64,000 nt of DNA from Bryobacteraceae bacterium. GTDB lineage: Bacteria > Acidobacteriota > Terriglobia > Bryobacterales > Bryobacteraceae. A program made the position numbers and the translations under genes. Under the pieces are notes generated by a model. The model worked only from the letters and a program-made list of their open reading frames with translations, did no database searches and had not been told where the DNA came from. This document shows, in pieces, positions 41,720-50,708 of the stretch. Every line of letters starts with the position of its first letter. Position 1 is the first letter of the stretch. The stretch spans positions 132,501 to 196,500 of the forward strand of contig JAWKHH010000002.1 in the NCBI GenBank assembly GCA_041394945.1. Direction: 5' to 3'.

Positions 41720-44482
41720 ATGAGCGAGGATATCAAGACCCTCGAGATCCTGTTCCACCGCGCCCTGGAGCTCGAAGAGCCCGCCCGCGACGCCTTCATC
41801 GCCGGTCAGGATGAGCCCCTTCGCTCCAGACTCCGGGCCCTGTTCGCCCACGTCGAAGCGCCGGACACAATCGCCAGGATCGTGGGCGGCGCCGCCGCCA
41901 TCGCCGTGGAACCGGAGGAGCACGCCGGGCCCTACCGGATGATCGCCTGTCTGGGCCAGGGCGGCATGGGCTCGGTTTACCTCGCCACTCGCGCCGATAA
42001 CGCGTTCGAAAAATCGGTGGCCATCAAGTTCGTGCGCGCTGGCGTCGATTCGCCGCCTGTCCGCGGGCGCTTCGAAGCGGAACGCCGCATCCTCGCGCGC
42101 CTTGAACATCCCGCCATCGCGCGTCTCCTCGACGCCGGGACCACGGCGGCCGGCGTGCCGTACCTGGTGATGGAATACGTCGAGAGCGCGGGCAACATCG
42201 TCGCCTACTGCCATCGTGGCGATGTTCCATTCGAGCAGCGTCTCCGGATCTTCCGCCAAGTCTGCGACGCCGTCCAGTACGCGCATCGGAACCTCGTCAT
42301 CCACCGCGACCTCAAGCCGAGCAACATCCTTGTGAACCGCGACGGAGTCCCGAAACTGCTCGACTTCGGGATCGCCAAGATCATCGGCGCCGGCGAACAG
42401 ACCGTCTATACGCAAGCCGGCTGGATGACCCCGCGCTATTCGAGCCCTGAGCAATGCCGCGGCGAGCCCGTCTCCACCGCCAGTGACGTCTATAGCCTCG
42501 GAGTGATTCTCGGCGAGTTGCTCGAAGGTCAGGCCGAAGCGCGCGATGCGCGATTGATCGCCGCCAAGGCCACGCGCGAGGACGCCGCGGAAAGGTACGA
42601 AACCGCCGCCGCGCTGGCCGCCGACATCGCCGCGGTGCTCGATCACCGCCCGATTTCAGCCCGGGAGTACTCCCGCGCCGAGTGCCTCCTGCGGTTCGCC
42701 CGGCGGAATCGCGGCGCGGTGGCGGCGGCCGCGCTGGGCGTATGCGGACTCCTCTTGGGTACGGCCCTCGCCGTCCGGTCCGCCATGGAGGCGCAGCAGG
42801 CGCGCGCCGTCGCCGTCGCTGAAAAACAGCGTGCCGAGCGCGAATCCGCGGAAGCCGAGCGTCAGGCGACGCTTGCCGCCGGCCGCGCTCGCGAGGCGCA
42901 ATCCGCACAGGCGCTGGCGGACCGCCGCTATTCCGACGCCCGCCGCCTCACCGGCGCTTTCGTCCACGATATCTACGGCGAGATCTCGCAACTGTCCGGC
43001 GCTACCAAGGCTCGCGGCAAGATGCTCGCCGCCATCGTCTCCTACCTGGAAGGACTATCCGCTCAGAATCCTCACGACGATATCGTGCAACTCGATCTCG
43101 CCCGCGCCTATCGCCAGGCGGCGGAGTTCGAAGGCGGACCTGGCAACCGTGCGGGCGATGTCCAGCGGGCCCTGGCGAAAATGGAGCGCGCCCGGGCCAT
43201 CCTTGCCCGTCAGGCCGCTCGCCATCCCGGAGATCCCGCCACCGCACTCGAGCTGGTGGATGTCGCGTCGGACCTCGCGAAGCTTCGCACCGAGTCCAAG
43301 GGGGACGTGTCGGGCGTTCGCGATATTGAGCGAGAGAATCTCGCAGAGGCGCGCGTCATCGCCCGCGCTCATCCAACCGATCTGTCCGCCCGCGTCGTGC
43401 TCATTCGCACCATGCTGCGGCTGTCGTTCACCGAACTGCGCCGTTGGCCCGGCAAGGCTACCGCCGGCCTGGCGATCGAGGCGGAAGCAATCGCCCGCGG
43501 AACGCTCGCCTCCGAGGCCAGCCGCCGCGCTCCGGCCGTGCGCGAACTACTCGAGGAGGCGCTGGCCGACGCCATTTCAGCCCAGGGCCAGGTGCACGCC
43601 TTGCGCGGCCGCTTCGCCATCGCCATCGAGAAGCACCGGGAGAGCCTCCGCCTCCGCCAGTCCTTAGCCGTCCGCTATCCGGTGGATGCCCGCTACCAGC
43701 GCAACGTGATGTTGAGCTGGGCCTTCCTCGCCAACATTTATGCCAAGGCCGGGCAGCCGAACCATCCGGATGCCCGCACCGCCGTGGAAGGCATGGCCGC
43801 TATCGCGAAGGAACTGGTGGCGGCGGACCCGGAAAGCAACGGAGCGCGCATGGATCTCGCCATGAGCGGTCTCCGCATGGCGGCCTTTCTCTCCGGCGAC
43901 GGCCGTCTCGTTGAGGCCGCCGGGCGTGAACGCGAATCGGTGGGGATCCTCGCCGCACTAGCCGAAAAGTACCCGGAGAATTTCACCTACCATCAGCAAC
44001 TCGTCGGCGCCCTTCGCCAGCGGGGCGATACGCTGCTGGCGATGGGCGACAACGCCGAGGCGGTCGACGTCTTCGAGCGCATGCTCGAAGAGGCGGAACG
44101 GCTGGAAGGGCGCGTGCGCTCCCCGTCGGTCCTCGCCCTCGAATCGATGGCTTTGGTCCGCCTCGCCCTGTTGCGAACACTCGACGGGGCGGACGCCACG
44201 GCCTTGGCCGATCGGTCCGTGGAGATCCAGCGCGGCGCCTACCGGCTCGAACCCACAACGAACGAGGAAGGCAACCTGGCGCGCGCCATGGCGCGGGCTG
44301 GAGAGGTCTACGCCCTGGCCGCAAGGCGAACTGGCAATCGTGAACATTGGCGCCGGGCGAGTGAGCTCCTCGGTGCATGGGCCGCCGCCGAAAGCCGCCT
44401 CCCGCCGTCGGACGTCCGCCCCACGTACCCCGAGGGCAGCGAATGGCGCACGTTGTTCGAACTCGCCCGCAATGTCCGGTGA
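41720..44482 (+). CDS. Membrane Ser/Thr protein kinase with C-terminal helical-repeat domain
   Basis: Protein of 920 residues. Kinase residues ~72-310: GQGGMGSVYLA, AIKFV (Lys 103), HRDLKPSNIL (195-204), DFGIAK (215-220) and an SSPEQ activation segment. One membrane helix lies at ~333-352, then a coiled coil (AVAVAEKQRAERESAEAERQ) and a long TPR-like domain outside. The C-lobe after DVYSLGVILGELL is shortened compared with Pkn kinases. Paired with the sigma factor upstream, it may pass an envelope signal to it. Its 3' flank leads into the structured region at 44.58 kb. Confidence 0.92.
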   Translation: MSEDIKTLEILFHRALELEEPARDAFIAGQDEPLRSRLRALFAHVEAPDTIARIVGGAAAIAVEPEEHAGPYRMIACLGQGGMGSVYLATRADNAFEKSVAIKFVRAGVDSPPVRGRFEAERRILARLEHPAIARLLDAGTTAAGVPYLVMEYVESAGNIVAYCHRGDVPFEQRLRIFRQVCDAVQYAHRNLVIHRDLKPSNILVNRDGVPKLLDFGIAKIIGAGEQTVYTQAGWMTPRYSSPEQCRGEPVSTASDVYSLGVILGELLEGQAEARDARLIAAKATREDAAERYETAAALAADIAAVLDHRPISAREYSRAECLLRFARRNRGAVAAAALGVCGLLLGTALAVRSAMEAQQARAVAVAEKQRAERESAEAERQATLAAGRAREAQSAQALADRRYSDARRLTGAFVHDIYGEISQLSGATKARGKMLAAIVSYLEGLSAQNPHDDIVQLDLARAYRQAAEFEGGPGNRAGDVQRALAKMERARAILARQAARHPGDPATALELVDVASDLAKLRTESKGDVSGVRDIERENLAEARVIARAHPTDLSARVVLIRTMLRLSFTELRRWPGKATAGLAIEAEAIARGTLASEASRRAPAVRELLEEALADAISAQGQVHALRGRFAIAIEKHRESLRLRQSLAVRYPVDARYQRNVMLSWAFLANIYAKAGQPNHPDARTAVEGMAAIAKELVAADPESNGARMDLAMSGLRMAAFLSGDGRLVEAAGRERESVGILAALAEKYPENFTYHQQLVGALRQRGDTLLAMGDNAEAVDVFERMLEEAERLEGRVRSPSVLALESMALVRLALLRTLDGADATALADRSVEIQRGAYRLEPTTNEEGNLARAMARAGEVYALAARRTGNREHWRRASELLGAWAAAESRLPPSDVRPTYPEGSEWRTLFELARNVR

Positions 44483-44583
44483 CGATCGACCCCTGACTAT
44501 CAGCCCCTCACTATCAACAACGCGTCGCTCCGGAAGCCGCGGCTATCGAAAACGATTGGCGCCGATGATCCGCAGCCTCTGTC

Positions 44584-44753
44584 TTATCAGTGAGATACGC
44601 TTTGGCACGCGGGATGCACTGATAAAAGCACAACGGGACCCGGGCCGGTCCCGTTGACCGGAGGATCAAGCCCGCGACAGTCCGCGAGGCGAGCTTGGCG
44701 TGATTCGCGCCTGCTCGCCTCCATCGGAGGGGGACTGACGCGGGCTTTTTTTT
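44584..44753 (+). ncRNA. Candidate structured RNA: three hairpins ending in a terminator
   Basis: H1: TTATCAGTG (44584-44592) with CACTGATAA (44617-44625). H2: AACGGGACC (44632-44640) with GGTCCCGTT (44647-44655). H3: AAGCCCGCG (44668-44676) with CGCGGGCTT (44739-44747), inside it CAGTCC/GGACTG, GAGGCGAG/CTCGCCTC and GGCG/CGCC, then eight T. It may be the kinase 3' end with terminator, a free sRNA, or a leader of the next operon, whose start is 25 bases on. TACAAT at 44764-44769 may be a -10 for that operon. The rest of 44483-44778 shows nothing else. Confidence 0.5.
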
Positions 44754-44778
44754 GCGCGCCCGATACAATAGGAACTGA

Positions 44779-45582
44779 ATGATAGAACAGCTTCGCCCGG
44801 GCGCCAACGCCCTGCGCGCCCGCGTTGCGTTGTTTGACTTCGACGGCACCGTATCCCTGATTCGATCCGGCTGGATGGACGTGATGGTTCCCATGCTCGT
44901 CGAGGCCTTGGCCGAAACCAAGTCCGGCGAATCGGAGGAAGAACTCACCCGCGTCGTGCGCGAGTTCGTCGCCCGGCTCACCGGACGGCAGACCATCTAT
45001 CAGATGATCGAACTCGCCGATCAGATCCGCGCCCGGGGTGGCGCACCGCGCGATCCCCTCGAATACAAGCATGAATACCTGCGCCGCCTGTGGGTGCGTA
45101 TCGAGTCGCGCATCGGCGATCTGCGGGCCGGCGGCGATCCGGCGAAATATCAGGTTCCCGGGACCGTGCCGCTGCTCGAGGCCCTGCGCGCGCGCGGCCT
45201 CAAGCTCTACCTGGCCAGCGGCACCGACGACCCCTATGTCCAGGACGAGGCCCGCCTGCTCGGCATCCATCACTATTTCGATGGCGGCGTCTTCGGCGCC
45301 CTCGACGACTACAAGACTTTTTCTAAGGCGATTCTCATCCAAAGGATCATCGCCAATTCGGAAGCCGCCGGTGAAGAATTCCTCGGCTTCGGCGACGGTT
45401 ACGTCGAGATCGAGAATGTGCGCCAGGTGGGTGGCGTCACGGTGGGCGTCGCCACCGACGAGCCCGATTGCCAGCGCGTCGACGAGTGGAAGCGCGATCG
45501 TCTGGCCGGCGTCGGCGCGGATTACATCGTGCCCAGCTTCGCCGACCATGCCGCCCTCCTCGCCCGTCTCTTCCCGGAGTAA
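44779..45582 (+). CDS. HAD-superfamily phosphatase
   Basis: 267 residues. Motif I FDFDGTVS (nucleophile and acid Asp), motif II LASGTDD, motif III Lys in DYKTFSK, motif IV GDGYVEIE. There is a helical cap of the phosphoglycolate phosphatase type. First gene of a tight operon with a DHS-like protein, a PfkB kinase, a ROK kinase and a GmhA-like isomerase, which suggests a sugar-phosphate or sugar-bisphosphate substrate, by analogy with GmhB in heptose synthesis. It is not a GmhB orthologue by its motifs, so that is inference. Confidence 0.85.
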   Translation: MIEQLRPGANALRARVALFDFDGTVSLIRSGWMDVMVPMLVEALAETKSGESEEELTRVVREFVARLTGRQTIYQMIELADQIRARGGAPRDPLEYKHEYLRRLWVRIESRIGDLRAGGDPAKYQVPGTVPLLEALRARGLKLYLASGTDDPYVQDEARLLGIHHYFDGGVFGALDDYKTFSKAILIQRIIANSEAAGEEFLGFGDGYVEIENVRQVGGVTVGVATDEPDCQRVDEWKRDRLAGVGADYIVPSFADHAALLARLFPE

Positions 45583-45585
45583 CGC

Positions 45586-46548
45586 GTGAAATCGAAATAC
45601 GAGATCTTTGACCGGACACGGCTGCTGGTGAAGCCGCTTGCCGAACGCGTCCACGACCTGCATCTGGACCGTTGGATGGCGCTCGACGACGCTGCTCCCG
45701 CGTGGACCCATCCCGATCTTGGCGCCGTGGCCGGCCGCATCCGCGACGCCCGCGACCGCGGCGCGGCGCGCATCCTCATGATGGGCGCCCACGTCATCCG
45801 CGCCGGCGTCAACCGGCATCTGATCGACCTTCTCGAACGCGGCTGGATCACCCATATCGCCACCAACGGCGCGGGCGCGATTCACGACTACGAACTGGCC
45901 CGCATCGGCGCCACCACCGAAAGCGTCGCGCGGTACATTCGCAGCGGCGAGTTCGGGCTGTGGCGGGAGACCGGCGAATTGAACGGAGTGATCGCCGAAG
46001 CGGCGCGCGAGGGGCTCGGCCTTGGCGAAAATGTCGGTCGCCACATTGAGTCGAGCTCCTATCCCTATCGCGAACTGAGCCTCTTCGCCGCCGCCTACCG
46101 GTTGGGCATCCCGGCCACGGTTCACGCCGGCATCGGTTACGACATTCTCCACCAGCATCCCAATTGCGACGGCGCGGCGGTGGGCGCCGCCAGCTATCGC
46201 GACTTTCTGATCTTCGCGCGCTCCGTCGAGTCGCTCGAAGGCGGCGCTGCGCTCTCGTTCGGCTCGGCGATCATGGCGCCCGAAGTCTACCTGAAGGCGC
46301 TCGCCATGTCGCGCAATGTTGCCCACCAGGAAGGGCGCGAGATCCGCCACTTCGCCACGGCCGTGTTCGATATCGTGCCCATTCAGGGCGATATCCATCG
46401 CGAACTCGCCAAGACCGATCCCGGCTACTATTTCCGGCCGCACAAGACGATTCTCGTCCGCACCGTCACCGACGGCGGCGAGAGCTTCTACCTGCGCGGC
46501 GAACACCGGGCCACCGTCCCCGCGCTCTGGCGGGAGCTATGCCGATGA
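45586..46548 (+). CDS. Deoxyhypusine-synthase-like protein
   Basis: 320 residues, GTG start 3 bases after the HAD stop. It shows the Rossmann-type core of the DHS family: GAHVIRAGVNRHLIDLLERG, THIATNGAGAIHDYELA, then HAGIGYDILHQHP and LEGGAALSFGSAIMAPEV. True DHS uses NAD and spermidine to modify eIF5A, with a catalytic Lys in a segment like AVSWGKI. Here the matching place reads ALSFGSAI, so that Lys seems absent (by-eye alignment). Bacteria have no eIF5A, and the setting is a sugar-kinase operon, so another NAD-dependent reaction is likely. The last four bases overlap the kinase gene. Confidence 0.7.
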   Translation: MKSKYEIFDRTRLLVKPLAERVHDLHLDRWMALDDAAPAWTHPDLGAVAGRIRDARDRGAARILMMGAHVIRAGVNRHLIDLLERGWITHIATNGAGAIHDYELARIGATTESVARYIRSGEFGLWRETGELNGVIAEAAREGLGLGENVGRHIESSSYPYRELSLFAAAYRLGIPATVHAGIGYDILHQHPNCDGAAVGAASYRDFLIFARSVESLEGGAALSFGSAIMAPEVYLKALAMSRNVAHQEGREIRHFATAVFDIVPIQGDIHRELAKTDPGYYFRPHKTILVRTVTDGGESFYLRGEHRATVPALWRELCR

Positions 46549-47525
46549 CCGCCGCCGAAGTGCTTCATGCGTTCCCGAAGCTTTCCGCGCTCGTGGTCGG
46601 CGATATCTGCCTCGATCGCTGGTGCCGCTACGATCCGGCGCTCTCGGAGCCTTCGCGCGAAACAGGGATCCCGCGCATCGCGGTCACCGCCGTCGAGAAC
46701 ACGCCGGGCGCGGGCGGCACCGTCGCCAACAATATGGCCGCGTTGGGAGCCGGGCGCGTTGCCGTGCTCGGGCTCACCGGGCGCGACGGCAACGCCTGGG
46801 AGCTCCGCGATGCGCTCGAGGCGCGCGGCATCGAGCACAACCTGCTCGTCGATTGTCCGGAGATCCAGACGTTCACCTACACCAAGCTGCTAAACGCCCA
46901 AAACGGCGAAGAGGATCAGCCCCGTGTCGACTTCGTGAACGCCGCCGATCCGCCCGCCCACGCGCAGCGGATGGTGGTGGAGCGGCTGCGCCATTCCGCG
47001 AAGCACTTCGACGTCGTCGTGGTTTCCGATCAGGCCGAGACGGCCGAAGGCGGCGTCGTCACCGCGGCGCTCCGCGGGGCGCTCGCCGAATTCGCGCTCG
47101 ATCATCCGGAGAAGATCGTTTGGGTGGATTCGCGGCTGCGGCCCGAGCTGTTCCGCCACGCGATCGTCAAACCGAACGAGCGCGAGGCCGAGGAAGCCTG
47201 CATGCGCCTCTACGGCCGTACCGATCTTCCCGCGCTCCGCACCACCATCGGGCATCGTCCGCTGGTGGTGACGCGCGGCGCGGCCGGCGTGGATATCTGG
47301 GATGAACGGGGAGTGACGCGCGTTTCCGGCAGGCACGTCACGCCCGTGGACATCTGCGGAGCCGGGGACAGTTTCTCGGCCGGGTGCTCGCTGGCGCTGG
47401 CCGTCACGCGGTCAATGGAAGAGGCGGCGCGCATCGGCAATCTCGTCGCGGCGGTGACGATCCAGAAGCAGGGCACCGGCACGGCGAGCCCGGCCGAAGT
47501 GCTCCGGATCGAGGCCGCGCCTTGA
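46545..47525 (+). CDS. PfkB-family sugar kinase, RfaE1/HldE-N-like
   Basis: 326 residues from ATG 46545, which gives an ATGA overlap with the gene before (ATG 46539 is possible). Features: VVGDICLDRW at the N-terminus, TPGAGGTVANNMAALGA substrate loop, KPNEREAEEA, and the DICGAGDSFSAGCSLALA anion hole with the catalytic Asp. Similar to the heptose-7-phosphate kinase half of HldE but lacking the nucleotidyltransferase half. With GmhA-like, HAD and ROK partners it suggests a heptose-like sugar route. Confidence 0.85.
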   Translation: MTAAEVLHAFPKLSALVVGDICLDRWCRYDPALSEPSRETGIPRIAVTAVENTPGAGGTVANNMAALGAGRVAVLGLTGRDGNAWELRDALEARGIEHNLLVDCPEIQTFTYTKLLNAQNGEEDQPRVDFVNAADPPAHAQRMVVERLRHSAKHFDVVVVSDQAETAEGGVVTAALRGALAEFALDHPEKIVWVDSRLRPELFRHAIVKPNEREAEEACMRLYGRTDLPALRTTIGHRPLVVTRGAAGVDIWDERGVTRVSGRHVTPVDICGAGDSFSAGCSLALAVTRSMEEAARIGNLVAAVTIQKQGTGTASPAEVLRIEAAP

Positions 47526-48370
47526 AGACGCTCGCCATCGACATCGGTGGCACCAAGTATTCCCTTGCGCTGTTTGAAGACGGGGCGATGGTGCGGCGGC
47601 ACTCCGAACCCACCGATCGCGAAGGCGGCCGCGACTGGATGCTGTCCCGCATCGGACAAGTCGCCCGCGGCTGGTCGTTCGAGCGCTGCGGCGTCGGCTT
47701 CGGCGGACCGGTCCTGTTTGACCGTCAGCAGGTGGCCCTCTCCACCCACGTCGGCGGTTGGAGCGATTTCCGTCTCACTGCCCACCTCGAGGAAACGCTC
47801 GGCGTGCCGGTGGTGATGGACAACGACGCCAACGTGGGCGCCCTCGGCGAATCCCTTCACGGCGCCGGGCGGGGCTACGATCCCCTCTTCTACATGACGC
47901 TTTCCACCGGCATCGGCGGCGGCATGATCGGGGGCGGGCGCGTGCATCGGGGCGCGGATTCCTATGCCGGCGAAATCGGCCATGTCGTGATCGATCCGGC
48001 CGGGCCCGAATGCCTGTGCGGCGCGCACGGCTGCTATGAGCGCCTTTGCTGCGGCCTTTGGCTCGAGCGCGACTACGGCCGCCCGGCCAAGGAACTGCTC
48101 CGCGATCCGGCTTTCGTCGAGCGCTACGTCCGCCACTTGGCGGCGGGTCTGAAGGTGGTGCTCATGCTGTGGAACCCGGCGCGCATCGTGATCGGCGGCG
48201 GCATCCCCAAGGCCGGCGACGGGTTGTTCCTGCCGCTTCGGGCGGAGTTGGGCCGCCAGATGACGGCATGGTCGCGCGCGCGCGTGGACGTCGCGCCGGC
48301 CGCCCTCGGCGACGACAGCGTTCTATGGGGCGCCTGTGAGTTAGCGAAAATGGAGTTATCCGATCGATGA
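47522..48370 (+). CDS. ROK-family sugar kinase
   Basis: 282 residues. TTG start 47522 overlaps the previous stop (TTGA). It has AIDIGGTKYSLALF (phosphate loop), VVMDNDANVGALGE with the catalytic Asp, LSTGIGGGMIGGG, and the ROK zinc motif GH...CLCGAHGCYERLC. No helix-turn-helix, so it is an enzyme rather than a repressor. Typical substrates are glucose, fructose or N-acetyl-hexosamines; the one here is unknown. It also overlaps gmhA by 4 bases. Confidence 0.88.
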   Translation: MKTLAIDIGGTKYSLALFEDGAMVRRHSEPTDREGGRDWMLSRIGQVARGWSFERCGVGFGGPVLFDRQQVALSTHVGGWSDFRLTAHLEETLGVPVVMDNDANVGALGESLHGAGRGYDPLFYMTLSTGIGGGMIGGGRVHRGADSYAGEIGHVVIDPAGPECLCGAHGCYERLCCGLWLERDYGRPAKELLRDPAFVERYVRHLAAGLKVVLMLWNPARIVIGGGIPKAGDGLFLPLRAELGRQMTAWSRARVDVAPAALGDDSVLWGACELAKMELSDR

Positions 48371-48921
48371 CATACACCGAAACCTACAAACGAGACCTTT
48401 TCCAGACGCTCGACAAGATCGACCTGACGAAAGTCGATCAGGCGATCGACTGGTTGCGCGAGGCCCGCGACGCCGGCCGAACGATCTTCGTCTGCGGCAA
48501 CGGCGGCAGCGCTTCCACTGCGTCACACTTCGCCTGCGACATCGTGAAAGGAGCGAGTTTCCAGCGCGAGAAGCGCTTCCGGATCCAGGCGCTGACGGAC
48601 TCGCTGCCCACCATGACCGCCTACTCGAACGACGTCGGCTACGATTGCGTCTTCGAAGAGCAGCTTCGCAACTTCGCCCAGCCGGGCGACGTGGTGATGG
48701 CCATCAGCGGCTCGGGCAATTCGCCCAACGTGCTGCGCGCCGTCGGCTACGCGAACGGCGCCGGCTGCCGCACCATCGGCCTCACCGGACGCGACGGCGG
48801 CAAACTCGGTGCGATGGCGCAGTTGAACGTGCAGGTGCCGGCGCCGCACATGGGCCGCATCGAAGACGCGCACATGATCGTCTGCCACATGATCGGCTAC
48901 TACTTCATGGAGCAGGACTGA
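48367..48921 (+). CDS. gmhA: GmhA-like phosphoheptose isomerase (SIS domain)
   Basis: 184 residues. SIS-domain signatures: FVCGNGGSASTASHFACDIVKG, LTDSLPTMTAYSNDVGY, ISGSGNSPNVLRA, LTGRDGGKLGAMA, RIEDAHMIVCHMIGYYF. It matches D-sedoheptulose 7-phosphate isomerases, which make D-glycero-manno-heptose 7-phosphate for ADP- or GDP-heptose. Last gene of the five-gene operon; its end overlaps the convergent glycosyltransferase by 17 bases. Isomerisation of a different ketose phosphate cannot be excluded. Confidence 0.85.
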   Translation: MTYTETYKRDLFQTLDKIDLTKVDQAIDWLREARDAGRTIFVCGNGGSASTASHFACDIVKGASFQREKRFRIQALTDSLPTMTAYSNDVGYDCVFEEQLRNFAQPGDVVMAISGSGNSPNVLRAVGYANGAGCRTIGLTGRDGGKLGAMAQLNVQVPAPHMGRIEDAHMIVCHMIGYYFMEQD

Positions 48922-50017
48922 CGGCTTCGATCAGCTCGCGAAACCGCCGGGTAACGGCTGCGGCCGAATGCTCGCGCGCGATATGCGCACGCGCCGCGAC
49001 GCCCGTTTGCCTCGCGTAGTCCGGCCGGTCCGCGAGCAGCAGCAGCAGCGCCTCCAGGCTCTCGTTTTCGCCGAGCCCGGGCTCGGCGCGCAGGCAGGCA
49101 TTGTCCGGAATCGCCGCCGTCTCCTCGCCCGCCGTGGCGATCACACACTTGCCGATCCCCATCACGCGGATGCCGATTCCGGAAGTCTCGCCCGCGGCCG
49201 GGTAGCGCAGGTTGATGCACACGTCGACGGCCGCGGCCCAAGTCCAGAAATCGCGCTCGTCGAGGTAGGGAAGCCGCACGATCCAATCGCGCGCCAGCCA
49301 CGGCGCCGCCGCCCGAGCCAGATCGTCGGAGGCGAACTCCCCGGCGGCTACGAGCCGCATGTCGAAGCCCCGTTTTCGCACCGCCTCGACGGCCTGCGCC
49401 GCCGGGATCAACCGCTTGGTCTCGCGCAGGTGCCCGAACACGCCGCAGACGAGCGCCGCTCCGGCGAACCGCTCGCGGACTCGCGCCGTCGCCACGCTGT
49501 CGATCTCCGGAGCCTCGAACAGATGCGGCAGAATCTCGACTGTGCCGGCTCCATGTTCGCGTGCCGCCCGTGCCGCGGCGGCATTGTGGGCGATCACCAG
49601 CCGGGCGTTTCCCACCACGCCGCGCAGCATCGGGTAGCGGAAGTACTCCGGATCGCCACCGGACGCCGCGCGGCGGCGCCAGAAGCGCGCGGCAAGCCCG
49701 CGATGCCAGTCGCCGTAGTTGGATACGAATTCGTTGGCGTACTCTGTTTCGTTCCCGGCTCCGAGAAAGAAGTGATGCAGCACCGCGTCATGCAGCACCG
49801 TCACGCCGGGATTCGTCCGCATCGCCTGATGAATCGCGGTGTGCAGCCCGTTGTTGCCGCTGTGGTAGATTTCGAGGTCGCACGGCGCGGTGGGATTCAC
49901 CGCGAGGCGCCGGGCGAAATCCGGCTCATGCCGGGAAAGCGCCCGTAGCAGCGCGGCGCTGTAGTCGGCCACACCGGTCCGCGCCGGAGGCATCGGCGAG
50001 TGAAAGCCGATCCGCAT
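48905..50017 (-). CDS. Glycosyltransferase (GT4-like)
   Basis: 370 residues with a GT-B layout: MRIGFHSPMPPARTGVADYSAALL acceptor-side start (donor-acceptor clefts inferred), VTVLHDAVLHHFF, VCGVFGHLRETKRLIPA at the start of the second Rossmann fold, and AGETSGIGIRVMGIGKCVI where GT4 enzymes have their EX7E region. It transfers a sugar from an NDP-sugar. Convergent with the sugar-phosphate operon, so it could use that operon's product (inference). The yggS gene precedes it by 3 bases. Confidence 0.8.
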   Translation of the reverse strand: MRIGFHSPMPPARTGVADYSAALLRALSRHEPDFARRLAVNPTAPCDLEIYHSGNNGLHTAIHQAMRTNPGVTVLHDAVLHHFFLGAGNETEYANEFVSNYGDWHRGLAARFWRRRAASGGDPEYFRYPMLRGVVGNARLVIAHNAAAARAAREHGAGTVEILPHLFEAPEIDSVATARVRERFAGAALVCGVFGHLRETKRLIPAAQAVEAVRKRGFDMRLVAAGEFASDDLARAAAPWLARDWIVRLPYLDERDFWTWAAAVDVCINLRYPAAGETSGIGIRVMGIGKCVIATAGEETAAIPDNACLRAEPGLGENESLEALLLLLADRPDYARQTGVAARAHIAREHSAAAVTRRFRELIEAVSPAP

Positions 50018-50020
50018 GTC

Positions 50021-50692
50021 TTAGGGCTTGGGCCGCCGGCCGAACAACGCCGTACCTACGCGGATGTGCGTCGCGCCCTCCTCAATGGCCGTCTCGAAGT
50101 CGTTCGACATCCCCATCGAAAGCTGCGTCACGCCAAGCGGCTGGGCCAACTCGCGCAACCGCGCGAAGTACGGCCGCGGCGCTTCGGGATCTTCGGACCA
50201 CGGCGGCATCGTCATCAGCCCCCCGAGGCAGAGGCCGGGCGTCGCGCGGATGGCCGCGGCCAGTTCGTTGAGCGACTCCGCGGCCGCCCCGTGCTTGGCC
50301 TCCTCTGCGCTCAGCTTCACCTCGATCATCACGGCGAGGGTCTTCCGCAATTCTCCCGCCACCACGCCCAGGCGCCGGGCGAGCTTCTCCGAATCCACCG
50401 TTTGGATCGCGTCGAAGAGCTCCGCCGCCCGGCGCGACTTGTTCGATTGCAGGCGCCCGATCAGGTGGAACCGCGCGCCCTCGATTCCGGTGAGCGCCGG
50501 CGCCTTGCCCTCGAACTCCTGCACGTAGTTCTCGCCGAAGTCGCGCAGCCCGGCTTCGAATGCCTCAATCATCACCGCCGGCGAGAACCTCTTGGTCACC
50601 GCGAGGAGCGTGATCTCCTCGCGCCGCCGCCCGGCCCGCGCGCACGCCCGCGCGATTCTTTCTTCAACCGATGCGATATTTTCCCGGAGCAC
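50021..50692 (-). CDS. YggS-family PLP homeostasis protein
   Basis: 223 residues, single-domain fold-type III PLP protein. ITLLAVTKRFSP carries the PLP Lys; FGENYVQEFEGKA, FHLIGRLQSNKSR, VDSEKLARRL, GLMTMPP and SMGMSNDFETAIEEGATHIRVGTALFG are family hallmarks. The role is PLP and amino-acid balance, not a catalytic pathway. Often next to cell-division or proC genes, but here it heads an operon with a glycosyltransferase. Confidence 0.95.
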   Translation of the reverse strand: MLRENIASVEERIARACARAGRRREEITLLAVTKRFSPAVMIEAFEAGLRDFGENYVQEFEGKAPALTGIEGARFHLIGRLQSNKSRRAAELFDAIQTVDSEKLARRLGVVAGELRKTLAVMIEVKLSAEEAKHGAAAESLNELAAAIRATPGLCLGGLMTMPPWSEDPEAPRPYFARLRELAQPLGVTQLSMGMSNDFETAIEEGATHIRVGTALFGRRPKP

Positions 50693-50708
50693 GCACTATT
50701 CATCTTAG

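Noticed and set aside
44584..44753. Structured region as 4.5S (SRP) RNA or a known riboswitch
   Set aside because: The SRP tetraloop and asymmetric loop motifs are absent, and I could not match conserved cores of common riboswitches.
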